DNA of 64,000 nucleotides from Kamptonema formosum PCC 6407 (GTDB taxonomy: Bacteria > Cyanobacteriota > Cyanobacteriia > Cyanobacteriales > Microcoleaceae): NCBI RefSeq assembly GCF_000332155.1, contig NZ_KB235904.1, positions 2,008,641 to 2,072,640 of the forward strand. Direction: 5' to 3'. Below the pieces are notes generated by a model. That model saw nothing but the letters and a program-made list of their open reading frames with translations. It was not told the DNA's origin and did no database searches. Of this stretch, positions 18,373 to 27,492 are shown piece after piece; position 1 is the first letter of the stretch; each line of letters begins with the position of its first letter. Position numbers and translations under genes: made by a program.

Positions 18373-21372
18373 TTAATTTACTGGAATTTCAATCCTAAAC
18401 TCAGTACCTTCCCCTGGTTGAGAAATACACCTAAGTACACCTTTGTGTTTTTCTACTATAATTTGGTAGCTGATTGATAAACCTAATCCCGTCCCTTGAC
18501 CGACAGGCTTAGTGGTAAAAAAGGGATTAAATATCTGAGAAACCAAATTTTGAGGAATTCCTTGACCATTATCTTGAATGGAGATAACCGCAGTTTCAGG
18601 ATCGGTCAATTCAGTCCGAATCCGAATGTAAGCCGGCGTATCATTAGGCGTAAAAAATATTGAGTTTTGAGTCGAAATTCCGGTATCTTCTAAGTTTTTT
18701 TGCCTCATACCCCGATCTCGAATCCCCATTTCTAGAGCATCAATAGCATTGCTAATGATATTCATAAATACCTGATTTAACAGACCAGCATAACACTCAA
18801 CTAGCGGCAGATTTCCATACTCTTTGAAAAGCTCAATAGCAGGACGGTCTGGCTTAGCTTTGAGCCGATGCTGCAAGATTACCAGCGTACTTTCTAGACC
18901 TTCGTGGATGTCAACTGGTTTTTTATCTGCTTGATCTAAGCGTGAGAAATTGCGTAAAGACAGAACTAGCTGGCGAATACGCTCGGCTCCCATTTTCATT
19001 GAGTCGAGAATTTTTGGTAAATCTTTTGCCAGAAAGTCTAAATCAATAGCTTGGGTATGTTCGCTAATTCGATCGTTGGGTGCAGGGTACTCCTGTTCGT
19101 ACAATTCTACTAAATCCAGTAAATCTTTAGTGTATTCAGTAACGTGAGAAATGTTACCGTAGATAAAGTTAACTGGGTTATTAATTTCGTGAGCAACACC
19201 TGCAACTAATTGTCCTAGTCCCGACATTTTCTCCGTTTGAATTAGTTGAGCTTGAGTGTGCCGTAGTTCCCCCAGAGTCCTACCTAACTGTTGAGCCTTG
19301 GCTTGCTCTGCAATAGCGGCGGCTTGGCTGGCTTCATAAAGTTCTGCTTGGTGGATGGCGATCGCAGCTTGATGAGCTAGCTGTTGCAGTAAATCCCTTT
19401 CAGAATTTTGCCAAACTCTCGGCCCTGAACATTCGTGGGTAATCAATAACCCCCACAGCAAAGCATCGGTTCCAATTGGTACAATTAAACTCGCTCTGAT
19501 CTGAAGACTCTCCAAAAACTTTCGGTGACAAGGCGCTAAATCATCCTGATAAATATCATTAATTGCCTGCACCCGTCCTTGCCGATAAAGACACGCGGAC
19601 TCCTCTGGAAAGCAGTTTTCTGGGGCTTTAATGCCTAAAATAGAACTCCGCCCACTGCGGGTTATATCTGAGAGAGAGGCAATGCTTTCTACTACAACCT
19701 CGCCTTCTCTACCTTTGATAAACTGGTAAATCACAACGCGATCGGTATGCAGCAAAGTTCGTACTTCTCGCACAATCGTTTGCAAGATTTTTTTTAAATC
19801 CAGCGTACTGCGAATTTGGTCTGTAACTCTTCCTAATACCTTTGCCAACTCCAAAGACTGCTGCAACTGTGAAGTCCGTTCTTGAACTTGACGTTCCAAA
19901 TTAATATTAAGATTTTGAACTTCTTTGTAAAGAGTGTACTGCTGAATTGCCATCGAAAAGTGATTGCCTATAGCTTTCACTTGCTCAATCTCACGGCTAT
20001 TCCACTCACGGGATTGACCTTTTTTTAGTTCTCGCCATAATTCAAAAGATTGTCTAGGAAGCTGTTGTTTAACATTACTTTCAAAGCGACCTGCCCATAA
20101 CCTTTCAGTCTCAATTTCATTCCGAAAAATTGTCAAATAACCGAGTAAGTGTTGGCGATATTGGAGCGGAACTACGAGTAAACCCCGAATTTGAGTAGAT
20201 TGAAAAGCTGGAACTAATACTCTAAATGAAGGCTCTTTATATAAATCCGTAACGATCAAAATTGGGAATTGAGAATTGGGAATTGAGAATTGGGAATTGG
20301 GAATTGGGAATTGGGAAACCTCATTTATCTGTTTGAAACCTGCTGCTTTGAAGCCTGCTTCTGCCCACTGCTGCCATAAAGGATGCTCTTCAATCGGTAT
20401 CTCTTTTTCCCATTTTGGTAGACTTGGCTGTTCGCCGCAAGTAAACAGCTCAAAGGAAGTAGGAAGGTCATCCTCTGAGAAATTTATCCCTTCAGGATTT
20501 ATGGCTGTTGCCGATATATTTTTATCCTTAACCTTTTGATTTTTATTCTTAAAATAAACTCTACCCCCAGCACCTTGAAGATCTTTAACAGTAGCTTCTA
20601 AAGCAGCTTTCAATTGAATAGTGGGTTGACCATGCAAAAGAGTTGCAACTCGGTTAACTTTAGCTTCACGAAGTGCTTGTTCGCGAGTTTGTCCCAGAAG
20701 ATTGGAATGAGAAATCGCGATTGAAATTTGATCGACTACTAACTGGACTAGCTGTAAATCTGTTTCTGAAATGCGATTCGATTCGCAGTGGTGAGAAACT
20801 AAAAGTCCCCAAAGTTCAGTTTTAGATTTTAAATTTTGAGTTCGCGATTGGGAAATTCCTAAATGGTCGGTTATTTCTTGCTCGCTTAGATCGCATAAAA
20901 TCGGAACTACTACAGAGGATTGCACTCCCATTGCCCTCAGATAAGTCGCGTGGCAAGTGTCTACGGATCTATACCTGATCTCTTCACTTGTCAGTGATTC
21001 TCCTGTCTCCGCAGAATCCAGCGGACTCAAACCCATTAACCCGGAATTAACATCAACTATTGTACGCTGCCGTAGATTGACATACATCTCTCGCGCTTCT
21101 TGAGGAATATCATCGGCTGGAAAATTTAGGCCTTTAAGGGATGGAAGGCGATTATTATTAATAGACTCGGCAACTACTTCGCCGCTACCATCGGTATTAA
21201 ACCGATAAATCATTACTCTATCTGTTCCCAAAAAACCGCGCACTTCCTGTGATGCACAGATTAATATCTCTGGTAACTCCAAAGATTGGCGAATGCGTTT
21301 GGTGATTCGGCGCAGTAAAACTTCTCTGTCTAGTCTCTGCTTTAATTCTTGTGTATTTTCTACCAGATTCAT
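18373..21372 (-). CDS. Knotless (Cph2-like) phytochrome sensor histidine kinase
   Basis: A 999-residue hybrid photoreceptor candidate. GAF1 (about 30-222) has the phytochrome-type FPADDIP motif and a Cys140-His141 pair (DTCHATYL), the bilin attachment position. A PHY-like domain (about 240-480) is marked by ERLWAG and PRQSFELW. A third GAF (about 515-680) has Cys615-His616 (APCHRKFL). A coiled coil leads to a HisKA (His728 in GVAHEINNPVNF) and HATPase (DNGQGIP, GQGTGLGLSI). No N-terminal PAS is present, hence knotless. ATG at 21372 is preferred (AGAAAG upstream) over one 66 bases earlier. Residues 353-371 come from heptamer repeats. No partner regulator is adjacent. Confidence 0.88.
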   Translation of the reverse strand: MNLVENTQELKQRLDREVLLRRITKRIRQSLELPEILICASQEVRGFLGTDRVMIYRFNTDGSGEVVAESINNNRLPSLKGLNFPADDIPQEAREMYVNLRQRTIVDVNSGLMGLSPLDSAETGESLTSEEIRYRSVDTCHATYLRAMGVQSSVVVPILCDLSEQEITDHLGISQSRTQNLKSKTELWGLLVSHHCESNRISETDLQLVQLVVDQISIAISHSNLLGQTREQALREAKVNRVATLLHGQPTIQLKAALEATVKDLQGAGGRVYFKNKNQKVKDKNISATAINPEGINFSEDDLPTSFELFTCGEQPSLPKWEKEIPIEEHPLWQQWAEAGFKAAGFKQINEVSQFPIPNSQFSIPNSQFPILIVTDLYKEPSFRVLVPAFQSTQIRGLLVVPLQYRQHLLGYLTIFRNEIETERLWAGRFESNVKQQLPRQSFELWRELKKGQSREWNSREIEQVKAIGNHFSMAIQQYTLYKEVQNLNINLERQVQERTSQLQQSLELAKVLGRVTDQIRSTLDLKKILQTIVREVRTLLHTDRVVIYQFIKGREGEVVVESIASLSDITRSGRSSILGIKAPENCFPEESACLYRQGRVQAINDIYQDDLAPCHRKFLESLQIRASLIVPIGTDALLWGLLITHECSGPRVWQNSERDLLQQLAHQAAIAIHQAELYEASQAAAIAEQAKAQQLGRTLGELRHTQAQLIQTEKMSGLGQLVAGVAHEINNPVNFIYGNISHVTEYTKDLLDLVELYEQEYPAPNDRISEHTQAIDLDFLAKDLPKILDSMKMGAERIRQLVLSLRNFSRLDQADKKPVDIHEGLESTLVILQHRLKAKPDRPAIELFKEYGNLPLVECYAGLLNQVFMNIISNAIDALEMGIRDRGMRQKNLEDTGISTQNSIFFTPNDTPAYIRIRTELTDPETAVISIQDNGQGIPQNLVSQIFNPFFTTKPVGQGTGLGLSISYQIIVEKHKGVLRCISQPGEGTEFRIEIPVN
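20260..20317 (-). repeat. In-frame aattggg heptamer array inside the phytochrome kinase
   Basis: Eight units of AATTGGG/AATTGAG. On the coding strand (CCCAATT) three heptamers equal seven codons, giving the periodic peptide QFPIPNS-QFSIPNS-QFPI (residues 354-371) within the PHY domain. This heptamer has no stop codon in any frame, so the array can expand in threes without truncating the protein. Confidence 0.9.
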
Positions 21373-21880
21373 CTTTCTTCTCGCCTGGAGATTCCGGTTA
21401 TAACTGTAATGATGGCAACGCTTGCGCTGGCGAGACATCTACAGCTAGGTCTTTAACTTTTGTCACTCAAGTAGATCGCTGAGGTAAAAATTCCTCGCCC
21501 TACGCAATTCAACTAACCTCTTTCAAACGCTCTACTATTTTGGATGTTAGATTAGCCGTGGGTAGTGGACAATTTAATACTGCCTGCGATGAGCTGCTAG
21601 CATTATGTTTGATCCCTGCACTGAAAAAGGCATTTTTTCAAGCTAACCCTTCATTTCTATCATCTTATAAATTTTGAGTGTTCTGGAAGTTTTATCAAAA
21701 AAAAATTAATTTTTATGAAAAATTAACAATTATTTACACAAATTTATAAAATGCTAATTTTCGTAAACGCTAAGACGGTGAGGAAGTTGTTAATTGTTGA
21801 TATTATTAATTTTATTGTATTTTCATTCTGCGGTTCTAGCTCAACTCAATTTTTCTGGGTTGTGGCTTCTGCTAATAAGT
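21373..21880. other. Intergenic region upstream of the kinase; nothing firm
   Basis: About 500 AT-rich bases without a supportable gene. The segment 21690-21760 is very AT-rich and could hold the kinase promoter or the end of the neighbouring transcript. A minus-strand frame ending near 21510 (…NLTSKIVERLKEVS) looks protein-like but lacks a start codon and may be a decayed remnant. Confidence 0.3.
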
Positions 21881-22354
21881 TTAGGATTGGGGTAGTACAC
21901 CGCGATCGCGGCGTTGGGAGATTTCTAAGCGAACGCTCATCAGTATTTTGCCCAAATGGTTTTGGCCAGTACGATCGCAGCCACAGCCCCAGTAGTAATC
22001 TGTGGGTGAATCCTCAACAATTAGGCGATCGCCTGTAGACAGCAGAATAGCTTGGATATCGCTGTGGGTGATAAACTTTGTTAAAACGGCCTCTCGCATA
22101 ATTTCAGTTTTCACTTCTTCCCAGTCGGGGCGAAGTTGTCGGCTGGGTTCGCGCCCTAACTTGGCTGCTTGCTGGGGCGTTTCTGAGGCGTGAATCAGAT
22201 AAATTAATTGTTCATCTACACTACCAACAAATTTTTGTGCTTGATAATAGTGTTCTACCGTCAACCAGTCTTGACCGTTTAAGTAAATGCTGTGGGGTGA
22301 AAAGTTAGAAAAGCAGCCATAGGGCTCTTCTACCTTATAAAAGTAAATTGTCAT
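21881..22354 (-). CDS. NADAR family protein (YbiA-like)
   Basis: A 157-residue NADAR (formerly DUF1768) protein. The signature is clear: YGCFSNFSPHSIYLNGQDWLTVEHYYQAQKF, then the ASETPQQAAKLGR segment and the C-terminal DYYWGCG. Family members act on ADP-ribose or riboflavin-precursor N-glycosidic bonds; some reverse ADP-ribosylation or are linked to phage defence. ATG at 22354 is used; an upstream TTG/ATG lead of 10 residues is not family-like. The C-terminus (EISQRRDRGVLPQS) runs a little past the domain. A MITE-like element (22377-22518) lies directly upstream and may hold or displace its promoter. Confidence 0.88.
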   Translation of the reverse strand: MTIYFYKVEEPYGCFSNFSPHSIYLNGQDWLTVEHYYQAQKFVGSVDEQLIYLIHASETPQQAAKLGREPSRQLRPDWEEVKTEIMREAVLTKFITHSDIQAILLSTGDRLIVEDSPTDYYWGCGCDRTGQNHLGKILMSVRLEISQRRDRGVLPQS

Positions 22355-22376
22355 CAGCGTCGAACATAGGACTTTA

Positions 22377-22518
22377 TATAGCAACCGCTTTCGGCGGTTA
22401 GGGGCTAGGGGCTAGGGACTAGGGACTAGGGGAAGAAAAGAAAGATGGGGAAGAAGGGAATAGAATCAGCGAGTTTGGTGGAATTCAGAACTTCTTAACT
22501 GCCAAGAAGGTTGCTATA
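22377..22518. mobile_element. MITE/REPIN-like element, copy 3
   Basis: A 142-bp copy: TATAGCAACCGCTTTCGGCG at the left, AAGAAGGTTGCTATA at the right, with GGGGCTA/GGGACTA heptamers and AGAATCAGCGAGTTTGG inside. Same orientation as copy 2. Its left tip is 22 bases from the NADAR start codon. Confidence 0.75.
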
Positions 22519-22532
22519 ATTTTGATTTTCTC

Positions 22533-22667
22533 AGGGTAGGTTGAGCTGATAAGTAGAAGGAAGAAGGAAGAAGGAAGAAGGATTTACTTAAATATTGAGT
22601 TGTAGGGGTGGGTTGAGCCGATAAATTTAGCGAGTTTAGAAAAAGTGTTTACAAAACCCGCCCTACA
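22533..22667. repeat. Palindromic GGGTGGGTT/AACCCGCCC repeat with AAGAAGG array
   Basis: TGTAGGGGTGGGTT (22601-22614) pairs imperfectly with AACCCGCCCTACA (22655-22667). A near-copy of the left arm, GGGTAGGTTGAGCTGATAA, lies at about 22533-22551, separated by AGAAGGA units. The same AACCCGCCC palindrome family recurs at 52458-52631. Confidence 0.55.
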
Positions 22668-22693
22668 ATAGTTTTGAGTTTTAAGTTGGCGGC

Positions 22694-23791
22694 CTAAAAT
22701 GGCATCAGCCGTTTGATCGCACGGTTAGCGATATCGGCATAACGCAATTCTCCGCAGAGGATCTTACTCATAACTTGGGTAGCTACTGGCAGCTTAACAC
22801 CGGCTTTATACGCAACTCCAGTAAACTGATAAAATGCGCCAGCTAAACGGTTAGCCCAAACCATATCAGTTCCCCATTCTTCGGAGATAACTTCAGTATA
22901 TTTTTCCAAAGCATCGCCAGCACCGCTTAAAGCTTGGTCAATGGCGATCGCAGCTTTTACTCCGCTAAAAATTGAAGGGCGAATCCCTTCACCAGAGAGG
23001 GGATCTCCCACAACTGCGCTTTCTCCTGCTAGCAGTGCATTTTGAGAGTGCAGCTTGCGATCGCCATCCCACACAGACAAGGGATATTCATAAATCTGAC
23101 TATTTTTAACATCTAGGCCGCACTGAGCTGCGTAATCAGCTAAAATATTTTTCAGATTTTTAGGAGCATCCCCTTTCAATGCCGCTATACTAACTGAGTA
23201 ACCGCCAGCTTTCGGAAAGTTCCAAATATAACCTTTCTTAATTGTTCCAAAATCAAATTTGAGAGTATCGCCTGTTGTAGTAGATGCTGTTTCTAAAATT
23301 GCACTCAAATGGCGTTTCGGTTCTTTAAATCCCAACCATTTAGCCATCGGCCCGCTAACTCCATCCGCAGCAATTAAATAGCGACCTGTAACAGGTTCTC
23401 CATTAGTTTTAACTTGCCAAGCAGAGTTTTGAAACTCAATTCCCTTAACCTCAGTAGAAGGTCTAAATTCAGCACCAAGGCTCTGAGCTTGCTTAATTAA
23501 AAAGTCATCAAATTCATCGCGTCTTACCATCCACATTGACGTATCTATATCAACTTCAACTGGATCTTCATTCTTCCAGGTGTAGCGAATTTTATTGACT
23601 TTTAGCGAAATAGCGGGGGTAAAATCACAGTCAAACCACTGAGCGATCGCAGGAGAAATCCCCCCACCACAAGGTTTAAATCGCGGCCAAGATTCCTTTT
23701 CCAGCACTAAAACAGAACGTCCTCGCTTGGCCAAGTGATAGGCGGCTGTACTTCCTGCTGGGCCGGCACCTACAATAATGCAATCAAACAT
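22694..23791 (-). CDS. Geranylgeranyl reductase family FAD-dependent oxidoreductase
   Basis: A 365-residue flavoprotein. It starts with the FAD Rossmann motif IVGAGPAGSTAAYHLAKRG, followed by the family's FKPCGGGIS segment (about residues 40-46) and the later GDPLSGEGIRPSIFSG that closes the FAD site. The family reduces geranylgeranyl chains for chlorophyll, tocopherol or archaeal-type lipids. The genuine chlP is usually longer (around 405 residues), so this may be a paralogue with another isoprenoid substrate. It lies downstream of pyrH-frr on the same strand, separated by a GTTAACA array. No good Shine-Dalgarno. Confidence 0.85.
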   Translation of the reverse strand: MFDCIIVGAGPAGSTAAYHLAKRGRSVLVLEKESWPRFKPCGGGISPAIAQWFDCDFTPAISLKVNKIRYTWKNEDPVEVDIDTSMWMVRRDEFDDFLIKQAQSLGAEFRPSTEVKGIEFQNSAWQVKTNGEPVTGRYLIAADGVSGPMAKWLGFKEPKRHLSAILETASTTTGDTLKFDFGTIKKGYIWNFPKAGGYSVSIAALKGDAPKNLKNILADYAAQCGLDVKNSQIYEYPLSVWDGDRKLHSQNALLAGESAVVGDPLSGEGIRPSIFSGVKAAIAIDQALSGAGDALEKYTEVISEEWGTDMVWANRLAGAFYQFTGVAYKAGVKLPVATQVMSKILCGELRYADIANRAIKRLMPF

Positions 23792-23792
23792 T

Positions 23793-23879
23793 TTGTTAGT
23801 TGTTAATTGTTAGTGGTTAGTTGTTGGTTGTTAACAGTTAACCGTTAACAGTTAACAGTTAACAGTTAACAGTTAACAA
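23793..23879. repeat. gttaaca heptamer array between frr and the flavoprotein gene
   Basis: Units of GTTAGTT/GTTAACA run from the flavoprotein start codon to the frr stop codon, so the whole 88-base gap is repeat. Same family as 7339-7372 and 42219-42255. Confidence 0.85.
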
Positions 23880-24428
23880 CTAAACCGTCTTGATATCTTT
23901 TTCTTTGGCTGCAAGCACTTCCTCAATTTTGGCAATGTACTTGTCAGTCAATTTTTGCATTTTGTCTTGCAAATCACGCGCTTCATCTTTAGAGAGTTCG
24001 CTGCTCTTTTCCTGCTTGCGAATCGACTCTACAGCATCGCGGCGGATATTACGGATGGAAACTTTGCCTTCTTCAGAAAACTTAGCGGCAAGTTTTACCA
24101 ATTCCAGACGGCGATCGGTGGTTAGCGGTGGAATATTCAAGCGAATAACGGAACCGTCATTACTAGGAGTAAGCCCCACATCTGACAGAGAAATTGCTTT
24201 CTCGATGAGGTTAATCGTTTTGCGGTCAAAGGGTTGAATATTAATCGTACTAGCATCCGGTGTACTGATGCTAGCAAGAGATTTAATCGGAGTTGGAGAT
24301 CCATAATAATCTACCATCACGCGATCGAGGAGAGAGGCGTTGGCGCGTCCCGTCCTAATGGTATTAAAAGACCGTTGAGTGGACTCAACTGCCTTCTGCA
24401 TATGATCTTCAGCTTCAGCTAACTTCAC
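23880..24428 (-). CDS. frr: Ribosome recycling factor
   Basis: A 182-residue RRF, which with EF-G splits post-termination ribosomes. Recognisable features: [29 protein letters not shown] at the start, the hinge region [16 protein letters not shown], and the terminal [21 protein letters not shown] at 24426-24428 is chosen because GGAGG lies 8 bases upstream and the resulting length is standard; an in-frame ATG 24 bases earlier lies inside pyrH. The frr start overlaps the pyrH end by 14 bases, indicating coupled translation. Confidence 0.96.
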   Translation of the reverse strand: MKLAEAEDHMQKAVESTQRSFNTIRTGRANASLLDRVMVDYYGSPTPIKSLASISTPDASTINIQPFDRKTINLIEKAISLSDVGLTPSNDGSVIRLNIPPLTTDRRLELVKLAAKFSEEGKVSIRNIRRDAVESIRKQEKSSELSKDEARDLQDKMQKLTDKYIAKIEEVLAAKEKDIKTV

Positions 24429-25143
24429 AAGAACCTCCCACAAGAGTTCCAATAGATTCTCCCATCACGGCGCGGTAGATATTTCCGCGTACCGATAGGT
24501 CAAATACAATAATAGGAATGTTATTTTCTTTGCAGAGCGCGATCGCGGTACTATCCATCACCCGTAAGTCGTGAGTCAAGACATGACCATAGGTGAGAGT
24601 TTTGTAGCGGCGTGCGTCTGGGTTGAGATGGGGATCTGCATCGTAGATACCATCAACTTTAGTGGCTTTAAAAATTACCTCCGCATCAATTTCAGCGGCT
24701 CGTAAAGCTGCTGTTGTATCGGTGGTAAAAAACGGATTGCCAGAACCCGCACCGAAAATAACCGCACGGTTTTTTTCTAGGTGACGGATGGCCCGACGGC
24801 GAATATAAGGTTCAGCTACTTCCTGCATGGCGATCGCAGTTTGCACTCTAGTTGGCACTCCCGCTTGTTCGAGGGCATCTTGTAAAGTAATGGCATTCAT
24901 CACTGTTGCAATCATGCCCACATAATCTGCTGTTGCCCGATCCATACCTGCTGCCGCCGCCTTCACGCCGCGAAAAATATTACCGCCGCCGACGACGATT
25001 GCCACCTGAATGCCGTGAGACACGACTTCGGCTACTTCCTGAGCGATTTCCTGAACAACTATAGGATCTATGCCGTAGCCTAGAGTTCCCATTAAGGCTT
25101 CACCACTCACTTTTAGCAAAACCCGCCGATATACTATCCCCAT
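24415..25143 (-). CDS. pyrH: UMP kinase
   Basis: A 242-residue amino-acid-kinase-fold enzyme that phosphorylates UMP to UDP. Visible motifs: [15 protein letters not shown] (phosphate loop), VGGGNIFRG, the [17 protein letters not shown] helix, and [13 protein letters not shown]-like [20 protein letters not shown]. Length is standard for bacterial PyrH. The pyrH-frr order is conserved across bacteria, and here the two genes overlap by 14 bases. The ATG at 25141-25143 fits the family start. Confidence 0.97.
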   Translation of the reverse strand: MGIVYRRVLLKVSGEALMGTLGYGIDPIVVQEIAQEVAEVVSHGIQVAIVVGGGNIFRGVKAAAAGMDRATADYVGMIATVMNAITLQDALEQAGVPTRVQTAIAMQEVAEPYIRRRAIRHLEKNRAVIFGAGSGNPFFTTDTTAALRAAEIDAEVIFKATKVDGIYDADPHLNPDARRYKTLTYGHVLTHDLRVMDSTAIALCKENNIPIIVFDLSVRGNIYRAVMGESIGTLVGGSCEVS

Positions 25144-25201
25144 GCCGTGACTTTTTTGTTAACTCAAATTCCCTCCACCATAAGATAGCAGTAGAGTGGC
25201 A

Positions 25202-25380
25202 CTTTGAACATCAACGGAGTGGAGGAGCGGGGGGGGGGAGGGGGAGCGGGGGGGCAGGGGGAGCGGGGGGGCAGGGGAGCGGAGGGGCGGGGGAGCGAGG
25301 GGGCAGAGGGGAAGCAACCAACCACTAACTACTAACCACTAACTACTAACTACTAACCACTAACTACTAACCACTAACTA
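25202..25380. repeat. G-rich and ctaacta heptamer arrays upstream of pyrH
   Basis: Variants of GGGGGAG/GGGGCAG fill about 25215-25310. They are followed by units of CTAACTA/CTAACCA up to the redoxin stop codon. The G-runs could form G-quadruplexes (inference). No gene is present. Confidence 0.75.
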
Positions 25381-25941
25381 CTAACCATTACGCCATTTAA
25401 CAGAACAGCCGATCGCTTCAGTAGAGGTAGGGGTCACGGGTTCGCCATTCAGCAGTTGGGCGATCGCATTGCGTAAATATTGCACCTGTACCCCTGCTGG
25501 ATCGTTGGCGTTGTCGTCAATCAAACCCTTGTAACGCAGTTTCCCATCTTTGTCTAGTAAAAAAACCTGCGGTGTTGTCTGAGCTCCGAAGCTTTGACCA
25601 ACATCCTGAGTAACGTCTCGGATGTATGGGAAATTCAATTCATTGTTAGTCGCAAAGGTTTTCATATTCTCGAAACTGTCATCGGGATATTGAATTGCAT
25701 CATTAGCATTAATCCCAATTAAAGTAACTTGTTGAGTTTGAAAATCTGCTTGGATTTGTTTTAGGCGATTTAAATACAAATGCACGTAAGGACAGTGATT
25801 GCACATAAATATTACGCCCACGACTCGAAATCTTTCTAGATATCGAGCTAAATGGTGAACTTCATCATCAACTCCCGGCAGTTCAAAATCAGGAGCGTAG
25901 CCGTCAATAGGAGTACCTGTTGTTTCCATTAATAAACTCAT
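25381..25941 (-). CDS. Thioredoxin-like / peroxiredoxin-type redoxin
   Basis: A 186-residue thioredoxin-fold protein of the AhpC/TSA-redoxin group. It has an APDFELPGVDD start, an active-site-like CNHCP motif (about residues 48-52) after VVGVIFM, a QTTPQVFLLDKDGKLRYKG segment with the cis-Pro, and the DDNANDP stretch typical of this cyanobacterial subgroup. No signal peptide, so cytosolic. Likely a thiol-disulfide oxidoreductase; reductant and target are unknown. The gene is monocistronic-looking, flanked by repeat arrays on both sides. Confidence 0.85.
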   Translation of the reverse strand: MSLLMETTGTPIDGYAPDFELPGVDDEVHHLARYLERFRVVGVIFMCNHCPYVHLYLNRLKQIQADFQTQQVTLIGINANDAIQYPDDSFENMKTFATNNELNFPYIRDVTQDVGQSFGAQTTPQVFLLDKDGKLRYKGLIDDNANDPAGVQVQYLRNAIAQLLNGEPVTPTSTEAIGCSVKWRNG

Positions 25942-26083
25942 CTTTGCTCTTTCCTTTTTTCCTGTATTTCAATCCGAATCAGTTAGCAATAGCAAACCCC
26001 GATGAGCCACCGATTTTAAAAGATAGAAAGAAGAATCAAATTTAATTTTTCTTCTTCCTTCTTCCTTCTTCCTTCTTCCTTCG

Positions 26084-26998
26084 TTACCAGCCTTTAGCCA
26101 AAGCTTGATATCCAATTAGTTTATAAGTCAGTTTGGCTGCTGTAAATTCTGATACTACGGAATCTACAACTGGTGCTAATTCCATAATGTCACAGCCAAG
26201 GACTTCGTAGGATTCGCAGAGGCGGCGCAAAAATCCCGTGAGGGAATACCAGTTTAGTCCGCCCGGTTCCGGGGTTCCTACTCCTGGTATTAAAGTGGGG
26301 TCGATACCGTCTAGATCGATAGTCAGAAACACCCGGCGAGTTTTAATACTTGAAAATGCACGTTCCATCCAATCTGGCTGTGTGGCTATTTCCCTTGCCC
26401 GAATTACATTTAACTGTTTCTCCTTAATTAAATCTGCTTCCTCCTTACAAATGGCACGAATGCCAATTTGCAGTGTTGGCAAACCCATATCAACTATCCG
26501 CCGCATGACGCAGGCATGATTGTAAATAGAGCCTTCATACTCGTGGCGGAGATCGCCATGAGCATCAATTTGAATGACTGTGAAAGGTTCATCAGGATAG
26601 GATAGACGGTAAGCTTCGACTACTCCGGCCGTGATGCTGTGTTCGCCGCCGATAGCGATGACAAATTTGTTTTCGGCAATAAGCTGCTGTATGGTTTTTT
26701 GAGTTACTTGCAGCATTTCCAACGAGGATACTCGCTGACCGTTACGAGTATCTGCAATTGGGTAGTTAGTATAAATACCTACATCGTAGCAGATTTCTCT
26801 ATCTAGTTCCTCATCGTAGCATTCAAGTTGATGGGATGCTTCTAGAAGTGCTGCCGGCCCGTTTTCGCAGCCTCGTCGATAGGTGGTTGTGGCTTCGTAA
26901 GGGATTGGTAAAATCACGACGTGGGCTTGATCGTAGTCTGGTACGATTTCAGACCCTAGAAATGGTACAACTGAAGTGGTAGCGATCGTGGTCGGCAT
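26084..26998 (-). CDS. speB: Agmatinase-type ureohydrolase
   Basis: A 304-residue arginase/agmatinase-fold enzyme. Mn ligands are intact: His120 (GGEHS), Asp145/His147/Asp149 (DAHGDLR) and Asp228/Asp230 (DLDGIDP). Agmatinase releases urea from agmatine to give putrescine. Cyanobacterial members of this fold include guanidine hydrolases formerly annotated as SpeB, so the substrate is not certain; the length here suits agmatinase. ATG at 26996-26998. Downstream to 26047 runs a CTTCTTC-type array rather than a terminator. Confidence 0.85.
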   Translation of the reverse strand: MPTTIATTSVVPFLGSEIVPDYDQAHVVILPIPYEATTTYRRGCENGPAALLEASHQLECYDEELDREICYDVGIYTNYPIADTRNGQRVSSLEMLQVTQKTIQQLIAENKFVIAIGGEHSITAGVVEAYRLSYPDEPFTVIQIDAHGDLRHEYEGSIYNHACVMRRIVDMGLPTLQIGIRAICKEEADLIKEKQLNVIRAREIATQPDWMERAFSSIKTRRVFLTIDLDGIDPTLIPGVGTPEPGGLNWYSLTGFLRRLCESYEVLGCDIMELAPVVDSVVSEFTAAKLTYKLIGYQALAKGW

Positions 26999-27492
26999 AG
27001 TGGAAATTCAGATAGATCGAGGTAAGGAAGTTTGCATTTCTGATCCTGACACAGGAATGTTACTGAGTGCAAAACCATCATATAGAGAAATTATCGAACC
27101 TGGGGCGGGTGTTTCCGCTGCGTTTATTATAAAAGGTAAAGAGCGATCGAGGATTTGCGGGAGTGCGATCGCCTAGATCGTCAGCACTCCATAGATTTTT
27201 TTAACACACAAGCAAGCATTACAGGCTCAGTCTGCAAATAGATCTCTAAATTTCACCAAACAAAAAACTCACAGACTTTTTGCGCTGAAAGCCCACCCCT
27301 TCAGAGGTCGCGATCGAGAAATACTCCTTTAGGAATAGTGCCCTATTTCTGGAAATTTCACACATATTATTTTTGATTGGGGGGCGTTATTCTCGATCTC
27401 TCAAAAGTAGCTAAATTAGAGAATAGTAAGTAAAAGGAAACTGCCTTGTGCCCTTTCAAAAGTAAGGCAAATATTTATACATTATCGAAGCA
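26999..27492. promoter_or_regulatory. Divergent gap between speB and the alpha/beta hydrolase
   Basis: About 490 bases. A plus-strand open frame to 27176 overlaps the speB start and has no recognisable homologue pattern. Positions 27444-27473 contain an inverted repeat TGCCTT...AAGGCA just upstream of the hydrolase, preceded by GGAAAC; it could be a leader hairpin. No standard riboswitch is recognised. Confidence 0.3.

Noticed and set aside
26976-27176. 66-residue plus-strand open frame between speB and the hydrolase
   Set aside because: It overlaps the speB start, lacks a ribosome site and has no recognisable pattern; its end is formed by HIP1-type DNA.
27440-27480. GGAAAC plus TGCCTT/AAGGCA hairpin considered as a Yfr-type small RNA
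   Set aside because: The single GGAAAC and short stem are not enough to match the known cyanobacterial small RNA families.
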